Shown: positions 1-9,706, numbered from the stretch's first letter. The stretch is DNA of 64,000 nucleotides from an uncultured Luteitalea sp. (GCA_934541105.1 CAKTDA010000003.1:248001-312000), one strand, 5' to 3'. Translations and numbers: made by a program. The notes: generated by a model not told the origin, from the letters alone.

Positions 1-250
1 CGACACGCTGCCGGGGTCGCGCGACGCCGTCCACGCGAGTTGCGATCGCGCCGACGTGCAGCGCGCGCTCGCGCAGTTGAAGGCGCGCGACAAGGAACTG
101 TTGTGGCTCGCGTATGCCGAGGGATCGTCACACCGCGAGATTGCCGCGTCCCTGGGGTTGAGCGCCGGCAGCGTCAGGACGCTGCTGTTCCGCGCGCGCC
201 GGCGGTTCGCGGCGCTGTTGCCGCGCACGTCGCGGAAGGGAGAGGCGTGA
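1..250 (+). CDS. RNA polymerase sigma-70 family factor, C-terminal part (5' end outside window)
   Basis: The reading frame is open from the first base, so the gene starts upstream of the window; about 82 residues are visible. Residues encoded from base 68 (ALAQLKARDKELLWLAYAEG) followed by SHREIAASLGLSAGSV and RTLLFRARRRF form the sigma region 4 helix-turn-helix that contacts the -35 element. The protein ends in SRKGEA. The stop codon overlaps the ATG of the next gene (TGATG), so the two are translationally coupled. Following a sigma factor with a zinc-finger membrane protein is the usual ECF sigma/anti-sigma layout. The ECF class is an inference, because region 2 is outside the window. Confidence 0.8.
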   Translation, partial: DTLPGSRDAVHASCDRADVQRALAQLKARDKELLWLAYAEGSSHREIAASLGLSAGSVRTLLFRARRRFAALLPRTSRKGEA

Positions 251-702
251 TGCCGACCTGCGCCCACGAAGACTCGGTGCTCGCGGCGACGCGGGCCATG
301 CCGGCCCAGCCGATGCCCGATGCGCTGCTCGCGCACATGGCCGACTGCGATGACTGCCGCGAACTGCACGTCGTGGCGTCGGTGCTCCGCGCGGATCGCG
401 ACGACGCGGTGGCGCACGCGCGGGTTCCGTCGGCGGGCCAGGTCTGGTGGCGGGCCGAACTGCGCGCCCGGCACGAAGCCGCGGCAGCCGCGACGCGGCC
501 CATCACCGTCGTGAGCGGCCTTGCCGCGGCCTGCCTCGTCGGCCTCGTCGCGTCGCTGGCGGGCGTGCTCGTCGTGTGGCTCCAGCAGGCAGTTGGCGCG
601 TGGCCCGCGCTCCCGGCAGGGCGGCTCGCTATGTGGCTCGCCCTCGCCGCAGTCGTCGTCGCAACGCCGCTCGTCCTGCTGTTCGTGCTCCGGGAGGAGT
701 AG
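250..702 (+). CDS. Putative membrane anti-sigma factor with zinc-finger motif
   Basis: The product has 150 residues. A His-x3-Cys-x2-Cys motif (H29, C33, C36 in HMADCDDCRE) is the signature of zinc-binding anti-sigma domains, which clamp the sigma factor in the cytoplasm. Two hydrophobic segments follow, at about residues 86-111 and 126-146, and the protein ends shortly after the second. The start is fixed by the TGATG overlap with the sigma gene. Family membership rests on the motif, the size and the neighbour; overall sequence similarity to characterised anti-sigma factors is not obvious. The protein probably holds the upstream sigma factor at the inner membrane until a signal releases it. 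Confidence 0.65.
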   Translation: MPTCAHEDSVLAATRAMPAQPMPDALLAHMADCDDCRELHVVASVLRADRDDAVAHARVPSAGQVWWRAELRARHEAAAAATRPITVVSGLAAACLVGLVASLAGVLVVWLQQAVGAWPALPAGRLAMWLALAAVVVATPLVLLFVLREE

Positions 703-703
703 C

Positions 704-1429
704 TCACCCACCCATCCAGACCTGCACGGAGCGCACCTCACCGGGCTGTCCTTCGATTGCCAGCGCGCCGCACACGTCGGCGGCGGGGGGGCGCAGATCG
801 CGCACGTAGAGCGGGGCGTCGTGGCCGGGCAGCCGCACGCGGCGCCAGCCGTCGGCATCCGGGTCGCCATCGACATCCACGCCGAGCCCCCCGCGCAACC
901 CGGCTCCCGTCGTCTTCAGCACGGCTTCCTTGCGCGTCCACAACTGGTGGAACCGCGTCACGCGCGCCTCGCCATCGCAGGCCGCAAGTTGCGCATGGTC
1001 CTCGGGCGAGAAGAAGCGTCGTGCGAGCGCGAGGACGTCGCGCCGCGGGTCGACGTGCTCGACGTCCACGCCGATCGGTCCGCGATCGCAGACCGCCGCG
1101 GCGGCCAGGCCGCCGCCATGCGCGACGCTGACGTGCAGCGGCTGCGGCCGTCCGTCGCGAAACGTCACCCGCGGCTTGCCGGATGGGCCGACGGCCCAGC
1201 CCATCTCGCTGGGATCCGGGGCTGCTGGCGGGTCGGTCTCGAGAGAGATCCGCAAGGCGACGAGCATCCGCGCGGCGAGATGCGCGGCGAGGAAGAGCCC
1301 TTGTCCCGTGGGATGCAGCCGCGACCACCGCGCATGCTCGTCCTCGTCGAGGACGTGCGATGCGAGCGTGGCCGGCACCGCGGCGGCTGCCACGAACGTG
1401 ACGTCGATCACCGGCCGTGAGGCGTCCAC
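704..1429 (-). CDS. 4'-phosphopantetheinyl transferase (Sfp/Gsp type)
   Basis: This enzyme transfers the phosphopantetheine arm of coenzyme A to a serine of acyl or peptidyl carrier proteins. Visible signatures are GVDVEH (first metal-binding Asp) and FHQLWTRKEAVLKTTGAGL (the W-x2-KEA-x2-K motif). With a GTG start at 1429 the product has 241 residues, which fits the Sfp group. That start is chosen because TACCCT lies 6 bases before it; an in-frame ATG at 1492 would add 21 residues with no family resemblance. The gene stands alone, divergent from the addB-like gene. Possible substrates include the carrier domain in the lipid fusion enzyme at 49.6-52.2 kb; this is an inference. Confidence 0.85.
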   Translation of the reverse strand: MDASRPVIDVTFVAAAAVPATLASHVLDEDEHARWSRLHPTGQGLFLAAHLAARMLVALRISLETDPPAAPDPSEMGWAVGPSGKPRVTFRDGRPQPLHVSVAHGGGLAAAAVCDRGPIGVDVEHVDPRRDVLALARRFFSPEDHAQLAACDGEARVTRFHQLWTRKEAVLKTTGAGLRGGLGVDVDGDPDADGWRRVRLPGHDAPLYVRDLRPPAADVCGALAIEGQPGEVRSVQVWMGG

Positions 1430-1441
1430 CCGACGAGGGTA
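1430..1441 (-). promoter_or_regulatory. -10-like box, leaderless start of phosphopantetheinyl transferase
   Basis: Reading on the minus strand, TACCCT is followed by six bases and then the GTG at 1429. Transcription would begin at or next to the start codon. No convincing -35 was seen. Confidence 0.4.
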
Positions 1442-1558
1442 CTGCAAGCGATTGCCCGGCACCGAGCGCGGCGTGTACGATCGGTCAGACATCCGCCGCG
1501 TCACACGTTGCACACCTGATGGGCCCTGGCACAGCGATCCGGGGCAGAGCGAGGCGAC

Positions 1559-4500
1559 ATGCCCACACCACGTCTGCCCTGGGACGTCATCGTCCCCGAG
1601 GCGTCCGATCAGCGCGATGCGCGCACGCGCCAGGAACCCGCGCCACACGCCCCCTCACACGGTGCACGGATCCGCGTGTGCGTCCATGGCTCGGCGGCCG
1701 TGCGTCTCGCCGCCGTGCAGCGCCACGCGCGCGCGCACGCCGGCCGCGGCATCCGCGTCCTCGCCCCCACGCACGATCACGCGCACGATGCCGTCCGCCA
1801 CGTGCTTGCCGACATGCCCGCGAGCCTGGGCGTCGACCGCGGCGGGTGGGTCGGCTTCAGCGTGCGCCTGGCGACACCTGCGCTCATCGCCAGGGGCCTG
1901 ACGCCCGTCTCCGGCCTCGGCTTCGAGGCCGTTGTCGCGCGTGTCGTCGCCCGCGCCCGGGAGGAGGACGCGCTCGGCTACTTCGGTGATGCGAGCCGCC
2001 ATCCGGGGTTCGTGCCCTCACTGGCGCGCACGCTGACCGACCTGCGGCTCGCGGGCGTCGAGCCGGCGCAGGTTGCCTCGGCAGACTGGAGCGCCGACGA
2101 GGCGTCGGCCGGCGATCGCGCGCGCGACGCGGCCCGCCGCCGCGATCTCGCGCGCCTCCTCGACGGCATCACGGCCTCGCTCGCCGAACTCGGGCACGCC
2201 GACCGTGCCGACGTGCTGCGGCTGGCCGTCGCCGCCGTTCGCGCGTCCACCGACGACGACACCGCGCTGCCGCTTGCGCTCGTGGACATCCCGCTCGCGA
2301 GTCGCCACGATGCCGACCTCGCGGCGGCGCTCGTGTCGCGGAGCGCGGCGGTGCTCGTCACGGCCCCGGTTGGCGACGCGTGGACGGCGCGGCTGCTCGC
2401 ATCGCTCGATGCGCAGGACGTCGAGGACAAACCGGTCGCGGAGCACGACACCACGCCGGCGGCACTCGGGCGCGTCCAGGCAGGGCTGTTCGCGTCCGCG
2501 TCATCGGGCGACGCGCCGCGAGCCGGCGACGACTCGGTGACGTTCATCTCGGCACCGGGCGAAGGCCGTGAATGCGTGGAAGTGGTGCGCGCGCTGCTCA
2601 CCCATGCCGAGCGCGGCACGCCGTTCGACCGCATGGCCATCGTCATGCGCGCGCCCGAGTTGTACGCCAGCCATCTCGAGACCGCGCTGCGTCGGGCAGG
2701 CATCCCCGCGTACTTCGGCCGCGGCACGCGCCGTCCCGACCCGTCGGGGCGTGCCTTCCTCGCGCTGCTCGCGTGCGCCGTGGAGGATCTCTCCGCACGG
2801 CGCTTCGCGGAGTACCTATCCCTCGGGCAGGTGCCGGGCGACGTACCGCGTCGGGATCATGAGCCGGCCCACGAGAGCCAACGCGTGGACGAGGCCGAGG
2901 CGCTCGGCCTTGGCGACTCCGCGGCAGGCGATACCGACGATGGCTCCGAGGCTGGCCCCGAGGGTGGGGACGACACGGGGAAGCGATCGCCGTGGCGGTG
3001 GGAGGCCGTCCTCAACGATGCGCAGGTGATTGCCGGCGCCGACCGCTGGGGTCGACGGCTGCGCGGGTACCGCGAGGAGATGGTGCTGCGGGCCGAGTCG
3101 GCATTGAAGGACGACCCGAGTTCCCCGCGCCACGAGAGCCTCGCGCGGCGCGTGACATGGACCGACGAGCTGCTGGAGTTTGCCGGCGACGTGATTGGCG
3201 ACATGTCTGCCTGGCCGGCGGCCGACGACTGGCGCGGCTGGATCGATCGCCTGCGGGCACTCGCCCCGCGGGTACTCGCGCGGCCCGACCGCGTCACCGC
3301 GACGCTTGCCGAACTGCACCCGCTCGACGGCGTGGCGCACGTCAGCCTCGCCGAGGTCCGCGACGTGCTGCACGACCGGCTGACGCACCTGGCCGTGCCG
3401 CCGCCCGCGCACCGGTACGGGCGTGTGTTCGTCGGCACTCCCGACCAGGTCCGCGCGCGCGTGTTCGACGTCGTGTGCGTGCCGGGCCTGTCAGAACGCG
3501 TGTTTCCGCAGCGAAGCCGGCAGGATCCGCTGTTGCTCGACGGCGAACGGGCGGCAATCTCGCCTGACCTCGCCGTGGACGACGACCGCCTCGCCGGCGA
3601 ACGCGTGCAGCTTCGCCTTGCCGCCGGCGCGGCCTCGCGCGTCCTGCTCGCGTCGTATGCCTCCATGGACACCGCGCAGGCGCGGCCGCGCGTGCCGTCG
3701 TTCTACGCGGTGGATGTGCAGCGCGCCGTGAGTGGCCGTGTCCCGGGCTACGAGGACCTGATCCGCGACGCGCAGCAGCGAAGCGGCGCGCGCCTCGCGT
3801 GGCCCGCGCCCCAGGATCCGACGAGCGCCATCGATGCCGCCGAGCACGACCTCGGCACGCTGCAACGCTACCTGCGGGGCGGGGAGGCCGACGTCCGGGG
3901 CCGGGCACGCTACCTGTTCGACCTGAACCCGGCGCTGCGACGGGCGCTCATCGCGCGTCACCAGCGGCTCGCCCGCCACTGGACCGCGCACGACGGGCTC
4001 GTGATCGACCCGGCCACGCTCGCGGCGCACCGGCTGCAGGCGCGTACGTACTCGGCCTCGGCGCTGCAGCGCTACGCGACGTGCCCGTACCAGTTCTACC
4101 TCTCGACGATCCTGCGGCTCGAACCTCGCGAGGACGCGATGCCGCTCACCACGCTCGATCCGCTCACGCGCGGGTCGATGGTCCACGAGATGCTCGCCAG
4201 GATCATGCGCGAGCTCATCGCCCGCGGCTGGGCCCCCCTCGACGCCGCACATGTCCCCGATGCCGAGGCGATTGCCGATGCCCTCGTCACGGAGGTCGCG
4301 GCTGCCCACGCCGATGCGCTGATGCCCCCGATCGCCCGCGTCTGGGAGGACGCGGTGGCCGTGATGCGCCGTGACGTCCTCGGGTGGGTACGTCGCCTGC
4401 CCAGTGAGGGCGACGGCGACGCATGGACGCCCGTCCACGTCGAGATGGGGCTCGGGTTCTCCGGTGGCTTCGGACTCGACGAGGCCAGCCGCCGCGAGCA

Positions 4501-4978
4501 CGTCGTGCTGCCGGACGGTACCCGCCTGCACGGTGTCGTGGACCTCATCGAGCGCCGCGGCGTCGGCGAGTACCGCATCACGGACTACAAGACCGGACGC
4601 TACCGGCTGCGCGACAACGTCGTCGTGAACGGCGGGCGCACGCTGCAGCCCATCCTCTACGCGATGGCGGTCGAGGCCGCGTTCGAGGGCCGCGTGACGT
4701 CCTCACGCCTGTACTACTGCACGACCGACGGCGACTACAGGTCGCGGGAGTGGCCGACGACGGGGGCCGATGGCGACGACACCCGCCGCCAGGGCCTCGA
4801 CGTGCTCGCGCACGTGGATCAGGCAGTGGCCGCCGGGACGCTGCCGGCCGCACCGGACGCGGAGGCCTGCACGTGGTGCGACTTCGCGGCGGTCTGCGGC
4901 CCCGATGCGCAGCACCAGAACGACAGGAAGGACAGGAAAGCCATCGCTGACCTGATTGCGCTGCGGAGGGTGCGATGA
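1559..4978 (+). CDS. addB: AddB-type ATP-dependent nuclease subunit (PD-(D/E)XK, 4Fe-4S)
   Basis: The product has 1139 residues. It is the likely B subunit of an AddAB helicase-nuclease that resects double-strand breaks for recombination. The C-terminal nuclease shows D995 and D1009-Y-K1011 (ITDYKTGR). Cysteines C842 (CPYQFYL), C1104, C1107 and C1113 match the iron-sulphur staple of AddB nucleases. The N-terminal half has the inactive-helicase look of AddB (for example FVPSLARTLTDLRLAGV near residue 150). No Walker A is present where Bacillus AddB has one: the segment near residue 43 reads VCVHGSAAVRLAAV. An acidic, probably disordered insert covers about residues 440-475. A GAGG ribosome site precedes ATG 1559. 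The stop overlaps the next gene as ATGA. Confidence 0.85.
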   Translation: MPTPRLPWDVIVPEASDQRDARTRQEPAPHAPSHGARIRVCVHGSAAVRLAAVQRHARAHAGRGIRVLAPTHDHAHDAVRHVLADMPASLGVDRGGWVGFSVRLATPALIARGLTPVSGLGFEAVVARVVARAREEDALGYFGDASRHPGFVPSLARTLTDLRLAGVEPAQVASADWSADEASAGDRARDAARRRDLARLLDGITASLAELGHADRADVLRLAVAAVRASTDDDTALPLALVDIPLASRHDADLAAALVSRSAAVLVTAPVGDAWTARLLASLDAQDVEDKPVAEHDTTPAALGRVQAGLFASASSGDAPRAGDDSVTFISAPGEGRECVEVVRALLTHAERGTPFDRMAIVMRAPELYASHLETALRRAGIPAYFGRGTRRPDPSGRAFLALLACAVEDLSARRFAEYLSLGQVPGDVPRRDHEPAHESQRVDEAEALGLGDSAAGDTDDGSEAGPEGGDDTGKRSPWRWEAVLNDAQVIAGADRWGRRLRGYREEMVLRAESALKDDPSSPRHESLARRVTWTDELLEFAGDVIGDMSAWPAADDWRGWIDRLRALAPRVLARPDRVTATLAELHPLDGVAHVSLAEVRDVLHDRLTHLAVPPPAHRYGRVFVGTPDQVRARVFDVVCVPGLSERVFPQRSRQDPLLLDGERAAISPDLAVDDDRLAGERVQLRLAAGAASRVLLASYASMDTAQARPRVPSFYAVDVQRAVSGRVPGYEDLIRDAQQRSGARLAWPAPQDPTSAIDAAEHDLGTLQRYLRGGEADVRGRARYLFDLNPALRRALIARHQRLARHWTAHDGLVIDPATLAAHRLQARTYSASALQRYATCPYQFYLSTILRLEPREDAMPLTTLDPLTRGSMVHEMLARIMRELIARGWAPLDAAHVPDAEAIADALVTEVAAAHADALMPPIARVWEDAVAVMRRDVLGWVRRLPSEGDGDAWTPVHVEMGLGFSGGFGLDEASRREHVVLPDGTRLHGVVDLIERRGVGEYRITDYKTGRYRLRDNVVVNGGRTLQPILYAMAVEAAFEGRVTSSRLYYCTTDGDYRSREWPTTGADGDDTRRQGLDVLAHVDQAVAAGTLPAAPDAEACTWCDFAAVCGPDAQHQNDRKDRKAIADLIALRRVR

Positions 4979-7900
4979 CGACCTCGAAGCCGCCCCTCGT
5001 GGACCACGTCGATCGCGAACGCATCCGCACGGCACTCACGTCCACCCTCGTCGTCGAGGCGGCGGCGGGCACCGGCAAGACGACCGAGCTCGTCTGGCGC
5101 ATGGTGAACACGCTCGCGGCCGGGCATGCCTCGATCGACGGCATGGTCGCCGTGACGTTCACCGAGAAGGCGGCAGGCGAGCTGAAGCTGCGGTTGCGCG
5201 AGGAGATCGAGCGGGCACGCAGCGGCGCCACCGGTGACGAACGCGGCCGGCTCGAGCACGCGCTCGCGCACCTCGAGGACGCTCACGTCAGCACCATCCA
5301 CGGCTTCTGCGCCGACATGCTCCGCCAGCGGCCGGTCGAGGCCGACGTGGACCCGCGATTCGAGGTGCTGCTCGAGCCGGTGGCCAACCACGTGCTCGAC
5401 ATGGTCGTGGAGCAGTGGCTGGCCGAGTCGCTCGAGACACCGGGTGAGGGCGTGCGGCGCGTGCTGCGCCGGACGTTCCGCGGCGAGGACGGCGAGTCCG
5501 GTCCACGCGCCGCGCTGCGGCGCGCCGTCCGCGATCTCGCCGACTGGCGCGATTTCACCACGCCCTGGCGACGCGACCCGCTCGACAGGCGTGGCCGGAT
5601 CGCCGAGGTCATGGCGGCAGTTCACGACTTCGCGACGCTGTCGGCCGGAGGCGCGCCGGGCGACAACCTGTTTGCCGACACCGGGCGGATCCGCGAGTTC
5701 GCGCGGCAGCACCCGCGCGAGATCCCGGATGGCCCGCTCGGCGAGGACGTGCTCGACGGGCTCGAGGCCCTGCTCGGGCCGCTCTCGCGCAGCGAGGCAT
5801 TCACGCGCTGTCGCACGGGCTCGCCGCGTGCGCCGTACGCCGCCGGCGTGACGCGCGACCAGGTGCGCACGGCCCATGCGTCCCTGCGCGCGCTGATCGA
5901 CGAGGTCACGGCCGCGCTCGACGCCGATCTCGCAGCCGCGCTCCAGCAGGAACTCCAGCCCTGCCTCGCGCGCTACGCACGCGCCAAGGCAGACAGGGGC
6001 GCCCTCGACTTCACCGACCTGCTCGTCCGGGCACGCGACCTGCTGCAGGGCGACCGGCTCGTGCGCGCCGACTTCCAGCGGCGCTTCCAGCGCCTCTTCG
6101 TCGACGAGTTCCAGGACACCGACCCCATCCAGGCCGAGATCCTGCTCCTGCTCGCAGCAGACACGGCCGACCAAGCCGACTGGACGCGCGTTTGCCCCAT
6201 CCCCGGCAAGCTCTTCATCGTCGGCGACCCGAAGCAGGCCATCTACCGGTTCCGCCGTGCAGACGTCGAGACGTACTGGCGCGTCAAGCGTCAGCTCGTG
6301 GACGCCGGAGCCGTGGCCTGCGAGCTGCGCACCTGCTTCCGCAGCGTGCCGGCGCTGCAGCGGGCCATCAACACCGCCTTTGCCGACATCATGGACGGCG
6401 ACCCCGGCGCCGCGCAGGCGCCGTACGTGCCACTCCAGCCGGTGCGCGAGGATGTCGCCACGCAGCCCGCACTCGTCGCGCTGCCCGTGCCCCGCCCGTA
6501 CGCGACGCGCAACGTCAGCGGCGCGGCCATCGAGGCGTCGCTGCCCGACGCCGTCGGCGCCTTCGTGGACTGGCTCGTGCGCGACAGCGGCTGGACCGTG
6601 TCGGAGCGGTCCACAGGCGGGGAGGAGGCGCGCGTCCCCATCCAGGCGCGTCACGTCGCCATCCTGTTCCGGCGCTTCACGAGCTGGGGCGACGACGTCA
6701 CGCGGCCGTACGTGAAGGCGCTCGAGGCCCGGCAGCTGCCGCACCTGCTCGTCGGGGGGCGGAGCTTCCACGAGCGGGACGAAGTCGATGCGCTGCGCGT
6801 CGCGCTGTGCGCCGTCGAGTGGCCAGACGACGAACTGTCGGTCTATGCGACGCTGCGCGGCGCGTTCTTCGCGTTTCCCGACCACGACCTGTTCGCGTAC
6901 CGCGAAGCGCACGGCCGCCGGCTGCACCCGTTTGCGGCGGGGACGGACGCCACCGATGCTGCCGGGGACGAGATCGACGAGGCGCTGCAGTTGTTGCGGC
7001 GCCTGCACCGGCAGCGCAACCGCGCCCCCGTTCACGACACCGTGCAGGCCCTGCTGCGCGCCACGCGCGCGCACGCGGGGCTCGCGTTGCGTCCGGGCGG
7101 CGAGCAGGCCCTCGCCAACGTGCTGCACGTCGTCGAACTCGCGCGGCAGTACGAGTCGGCCGATGGCGCGTCGTTTCGCGGGTTCGTCCAGCACCTGCTC
7201 GACGAGACGTACACGGAAGCCGCCGAGAGCCCGATCCTCGAGGAGGGCACCGATGGCGTGCGGTTGATGACCGTCCACAAGGCGAAGGGCCTCGAGTTCC
7301 CCGTCGTCATCCTCGCCGACATCACGTGCCGGCTCGCGAACGACCGCCCCATGCGCGCGCTCGTCGCTCCCGAGCGGCTGTGCGTGCAGGTGCTGGCCGG
7401 CTGCGCGCCAGCCGAGCTCGTCGAGTTGCGGCCGGGGGAGCTGGCCCGCGACCGCGCCGAGGGCCATCGGCTCGCCTACGTTGCCGCCACGCGCGCACGC
7501 GACCTGCTCGTGGTGCCCGGCGTCGGTGACGAGCCCTATCCGGGGCCGAAGCACGGCGAGCGATGGATCGACGTGCTCAACGCCGCCATCTATCCCGAGC
7601 GGCCATGGCCGGCTCCCGACGATGCCGTCGGTTGTCCGCCGTTCGGACGCGACACGGTCATGGAGCGGCCCGACGAAGAGATGGTGTTTGCCGCACCGGT
7701 GCGGCCGGGGCGCTACACGCTCGGCGCATCCGATGCTCCGTACGACGTGACATGGTGGGACCCCTACGTCCTCCACCTCGGTGCGCAGGCGACGTTCGGC
7801 AAGCGGCAGGCGGCACTCATCGACAGGCAGGCCCCCGAGTCGCGCGTGCACGAAGGGCTCCAGGCCGTCGATCACTGGACGCAGCTGCACGAGATGCGGC

Positions 7901-8448
7901 TGGCCCATGGCCGTGTGCCGTCACTGTCGGTCCGGACCGCCACCGATGCCGCACGATCGCTCGCCGTACCGGTGGACGACGTGGACATCGAGACCGTGCC
8001 GTCGCGCGGCCCGCGAGTCGGCGGCCGCCTGTTCGGCGCGCTCGCGCACGAGGTGCTCGCCGCGGTGGATCTCGCGGCCTCCGCCTCCGACGTCGCCGCC
8101 GCGGCGGCATTCAAGGCGCGCGTCCTCGGCGCGCCGCAGGCCGTCACCGAGGCGGTGGCCCTCGCAGTGCACCACGCCCTTGGCCATCCGCTGCTGCGGC
8201 GAGCGGCCGTGGCTGGACAATGCCGGCGGGAGGCGCCAATCACGCTGCGCCTCGACGACGGCACGCTCGTCGAGGGCCAGCTCGATCTCGCGTTCGAGGA
8301 TGCTGACGGGTGGACGGTCGTGGACTTCAAGACCGACGCCGACCTCGACGCGAGCCTCGACATGTATCGGCGCCAGGTCGCGCTGTATGCGCAGGCGCTG
8401 TCGGTGGCGACGACCCGGCCGGTGCGGGGCGTGATCCTCAGGATCTGA
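4975..8448 (+). CDS. addA: AddA-type UvrD-family helicase/nuclease subunit
   Basis: This 1157-residue protein carries the full superfamily 1 helicase set: Walker A AAAGTGKTT with K35, Walker B FVDEFQDTDP with D377-E378, GDPKQAIYRFRRAD at 417, MTVHKAKGLEF and YVAATRARDLLVV. A C-terminal PD-(D/E)XK nuclease follows, with D1104 (GQLDLAF) and D1117-F-K1119 (VVDFKTD). This is the AddA/RecB layout: the subunit translocates along DNA and its nuclease cuts one strand. It overlaps addB by four bases and is certainly co-translated with it. Because the partner has its own iron-sulphur nuclease, the pair is AddAB-like rather than RecBCD-like. No recC or recD homologue is present nearby. Confidence 0.88.
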   Translation: MTTSKPPLVDHVDRERIRTALTSTLVVEAAAGTGKTTELVWRMVNTLAAGHASIDGMVAVTFTEKAAGELKLRLREEIERARSGATGDERGRLEHALAHLEDAHVSTIHGFCADMLRQRPVEADVDPRFEVLLEPVANHVLDMVVEQWLAESLETPGEGVRRVLRRTFRGEDGESGPRAALRRAVRDLADWRDFTTPWRRDPLDRRGRIAEVMAAVHDFATLSAGGAPGDNLFADTGRIREFARQHPREIPDGPLGEDVLDGLEALLGPLSRSEAFTRCRTGSPRAPYAAGVTRDQVRTAHASLRALIDEVTAALDADLAAALQQELQPCLARYARAKADRGALDFTDLLVRARDLLQGDRLVRADFQRRFQRLFVDEFQDTDPIQAEILLLLAADTADQADWTRVCPIPGKLFIVGDPKQAIYRFRRADVETYWRVKRQLVDAGAVACELRTCFRSVPALQRAINTAFADIMDGDPGAAQAPYVPLQPVREDVATQPALVALPVPRPYATRNVSGAAIEASLPDAVGAFVDWLVRDSGWTVSERSTGGEEARVPIQARHVAILFRRFTSWGDDVTRPYVKALEARQLPHLLVGGRSFHERDEVDALRVALCAVEWPDDELSVYATLRGAFFAFPDHDLFAYREAHGRRLHPFAAGTDATDAAGDEIDEALQLLRRLHRQRNRAPVHDTVQALLRATRAHAGLALRPGGEQALANVLHVVELARQYESADGASFRGFVQHLLDETYTEAAESPILEEGTDGVRLMTVHKAKGLEFPVVILADITCRLANDRPMRALVAPERLCVQVLAGCAPAELVELRPGELARDRAEGHRLAYVAATRARDLLVVPGVGDEPYPGPKHGERWIDVLNAAIYPERPWPAPDDAVGCPPFGRDTVMERPDEEMVFAAPVRPGRYTLGASDAPYDVTWWDPYVLHLGAQATFGKRQAALIDRQAPESRVHEGLQAVDHWTQLHEMRLAHGRVPSLSVRTATDAARSLAVPVDDVDIETVPSRGPRVGGRLFGALAHEVLAAVDLAASASDVAAAAAFKARVLGAPQAVTEAVALAVHHALGHPLLRRAAVAGQCRREAPITLRLDDGTLVEGQLDLAFEDADGWTVVDFKTDADLDASLDMYRRQVALYAQALSVATTRPVRGVILRI

Positions 8449-8456
8449 ACAGTGTG

Positions 8457-8491
8457 GAGTCCGTCTGTCGTCCAGGACGACACGACGACTC
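8457..8491. repeat. Imperfect palindrome just after addA
   Basis: GAGTC at 8457-8461 and TGTCGTC at 8466-8472 pair with GACGACA at 8476-8482 and GACTC at 8487-8491. There is a 4x4 internal mismatch and a CAG loop. It starts eight bases after the addA stop. No T-run follows, so it may be an mRNA-end hairpin rather than an intrinsic terminator. Confidence 0.4.
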
Positions 8492-8572
8492 CTCAGGACG
8501 CGGGACCAGCGGCATCAGGGCTGGCTCGGCGTTTGCTGTACAACAGACAGGCGCCGCGCGCCCGCACTGCCG

Positions 8573-9706
8573 ATGGTCGATCAGTCTCGCGAACCCCCCG
8601 TGCCTCCAGACGACGCCGACGAGCCCACCGTCGTCGCGTTCCCGGGCAGCGTGCGCAGCGTGGCCCTGACCATCGTGGCCGTCGTTGCGGCCACCTGGGC
8701 GCTGTACGTGATGAAGAGCCTGCTGGTGCCGCTCCTGCTGGGCGTGATCATCAGCCTCGTGCTCGCGCCGCTCGTGGACGGCCTGCGCCGGGTCGGGCTG
8801 CCGAGAGCCCTCGGCGCCGCATTCGTTCTCGCAGGCCTCGTCGGCACGCTGGGCGGTGTCGGCTATCACCTCGCCGAGCCCGCTGCGTCACTTGCCGACG
8901 ACCTGCCGCGGGTGGCTCGGGAGGCGCGCCGGGCCATCGTGCGCAATGCCGCGAGCCGCGATGGGGCGGTTGCGAACATCCAGCAGGCCGCCGAGGAGAT
9001 CTCGCAGGCCGCCAGGAGCGGGCCGCGCGACCGCAGCGGCGCGCAACCGGTGCGGGTGGTGGACGCGCCGGCGCAACTGCGCGACTACATCACGGCCGGG
9101 ACCGGGATCGGCGCGCAGGTGCTGCTCGTCTTCTTCCTCGTGTTCTTCCTGCTGTCTGCCGGCGATCTGTACAAGCGCAAGCTGGTGAAGCTGACGGGCC
9201 CGTCACTGAGCCGCAAGAAGATCACGGTGCAGATCATCGACGAAATCAACGAGCAGATCGGCGTCTACCTCAGGACGCTCGTCCTCGTCAGCACCATCGT
9301 CGGCATCGCGACATGGCTCGGCTACCTGTGGGTGGGGATGCCGAACGCCGCGATCTGGGGACTGCTCGCCGGCGTGGCAAACGGCGTGCCCTACGTCGGG
9401 CCCACGCTCGTCTCGGTTGCGGCGTCGGTCATGGCCTACGCGCACTTCGAGTCGATTGGCGGTGCACTGATGGTCGGTGGCATCCAGGTCGCCATCACGT
9501 CGCTCGAGGGCTTCCTGCTCACGCCGATGCTCATGAGCCGATCGGCCCGCATGAACCCGGTGGCGATGTTCGTGGGCCTGCTGTTCTGGGGGTGGCTCTG
9601 GGGCACGTGGGGCGTCGTGCTCGGCGTGCCGATGCTGATGGCCATCAAGGTGATTGCCGATCGCGTGGAAGACCTCCACGCGGTCGGCGAACTGCTCGGC
9701 GACTAG
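8573..9706 (+). CDS. AI-2E family transporter (TerC/TqsA-like permease)
   Basis: The 377-residue polytopic membrane protein has hydrophobic spans near residues 23-45, 50-72, 80-103, 178-198, 240-262, 268-300 and 310-360. The C-terminal pattern, SLEGFLLTPMLMSRSARMNP followed by a Trp-rich helix and GVPMLMAIKVIADRVEDL, is typical of the family that includes TqsA and sodium/proton antiporters of the same fold. The substrate cannot be told from sequence; the AI-2 name is historical. A soluble loop at about residues 100-170 carries many charged residues. The gene converges on the histidine kinase, with eight bases between the stop codons. Confidence 0.85.
   Translation: MVDQSREPPVPPDDADEPTVVAFPGSVRSVALTIVAVVAATWALYVMKSLLVPLLLGVIISLVLAPLVDGLRRVGLPRALGAAFVLAGLVGTLGGVGYHLAEPAASLADDLPRVAREARRAIVRNAASRDGAVANIQQAAEEISQAARSGPRDRSGAQPVRVVDAPAQLRDYITAGTGIGAQVLLVFFLVFFLLSAGDLYKRKLVKLTGPSLSRKKITVQIIDEINEQIGVYLRTLVLVSTIVGIATWLGYLWVGMPNAAIWGLLAGVANGVPYVGPTLVSVAASVMAYAHFESIGGALMVGGIQVAITSLEGFLLTPMLMSRSARMNPVAMFVGLLFWGWLWGTWGVVLGVPMLMAIKVIADRVEDLHAVGELLGD

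Noticed and set aside
1492..1492. ATG at 1492 as start of the phosphopantetheinyl transferase
   Set aside because: The extra 21 residues do not resemble the family, and a GTG at 1429 follows a -10-like box at the common distance.
4819..7908. Long minus-strand open frame opposite addA
   Set aside because: It is an antisense shadow of the helicase gene with no recognisable domain.
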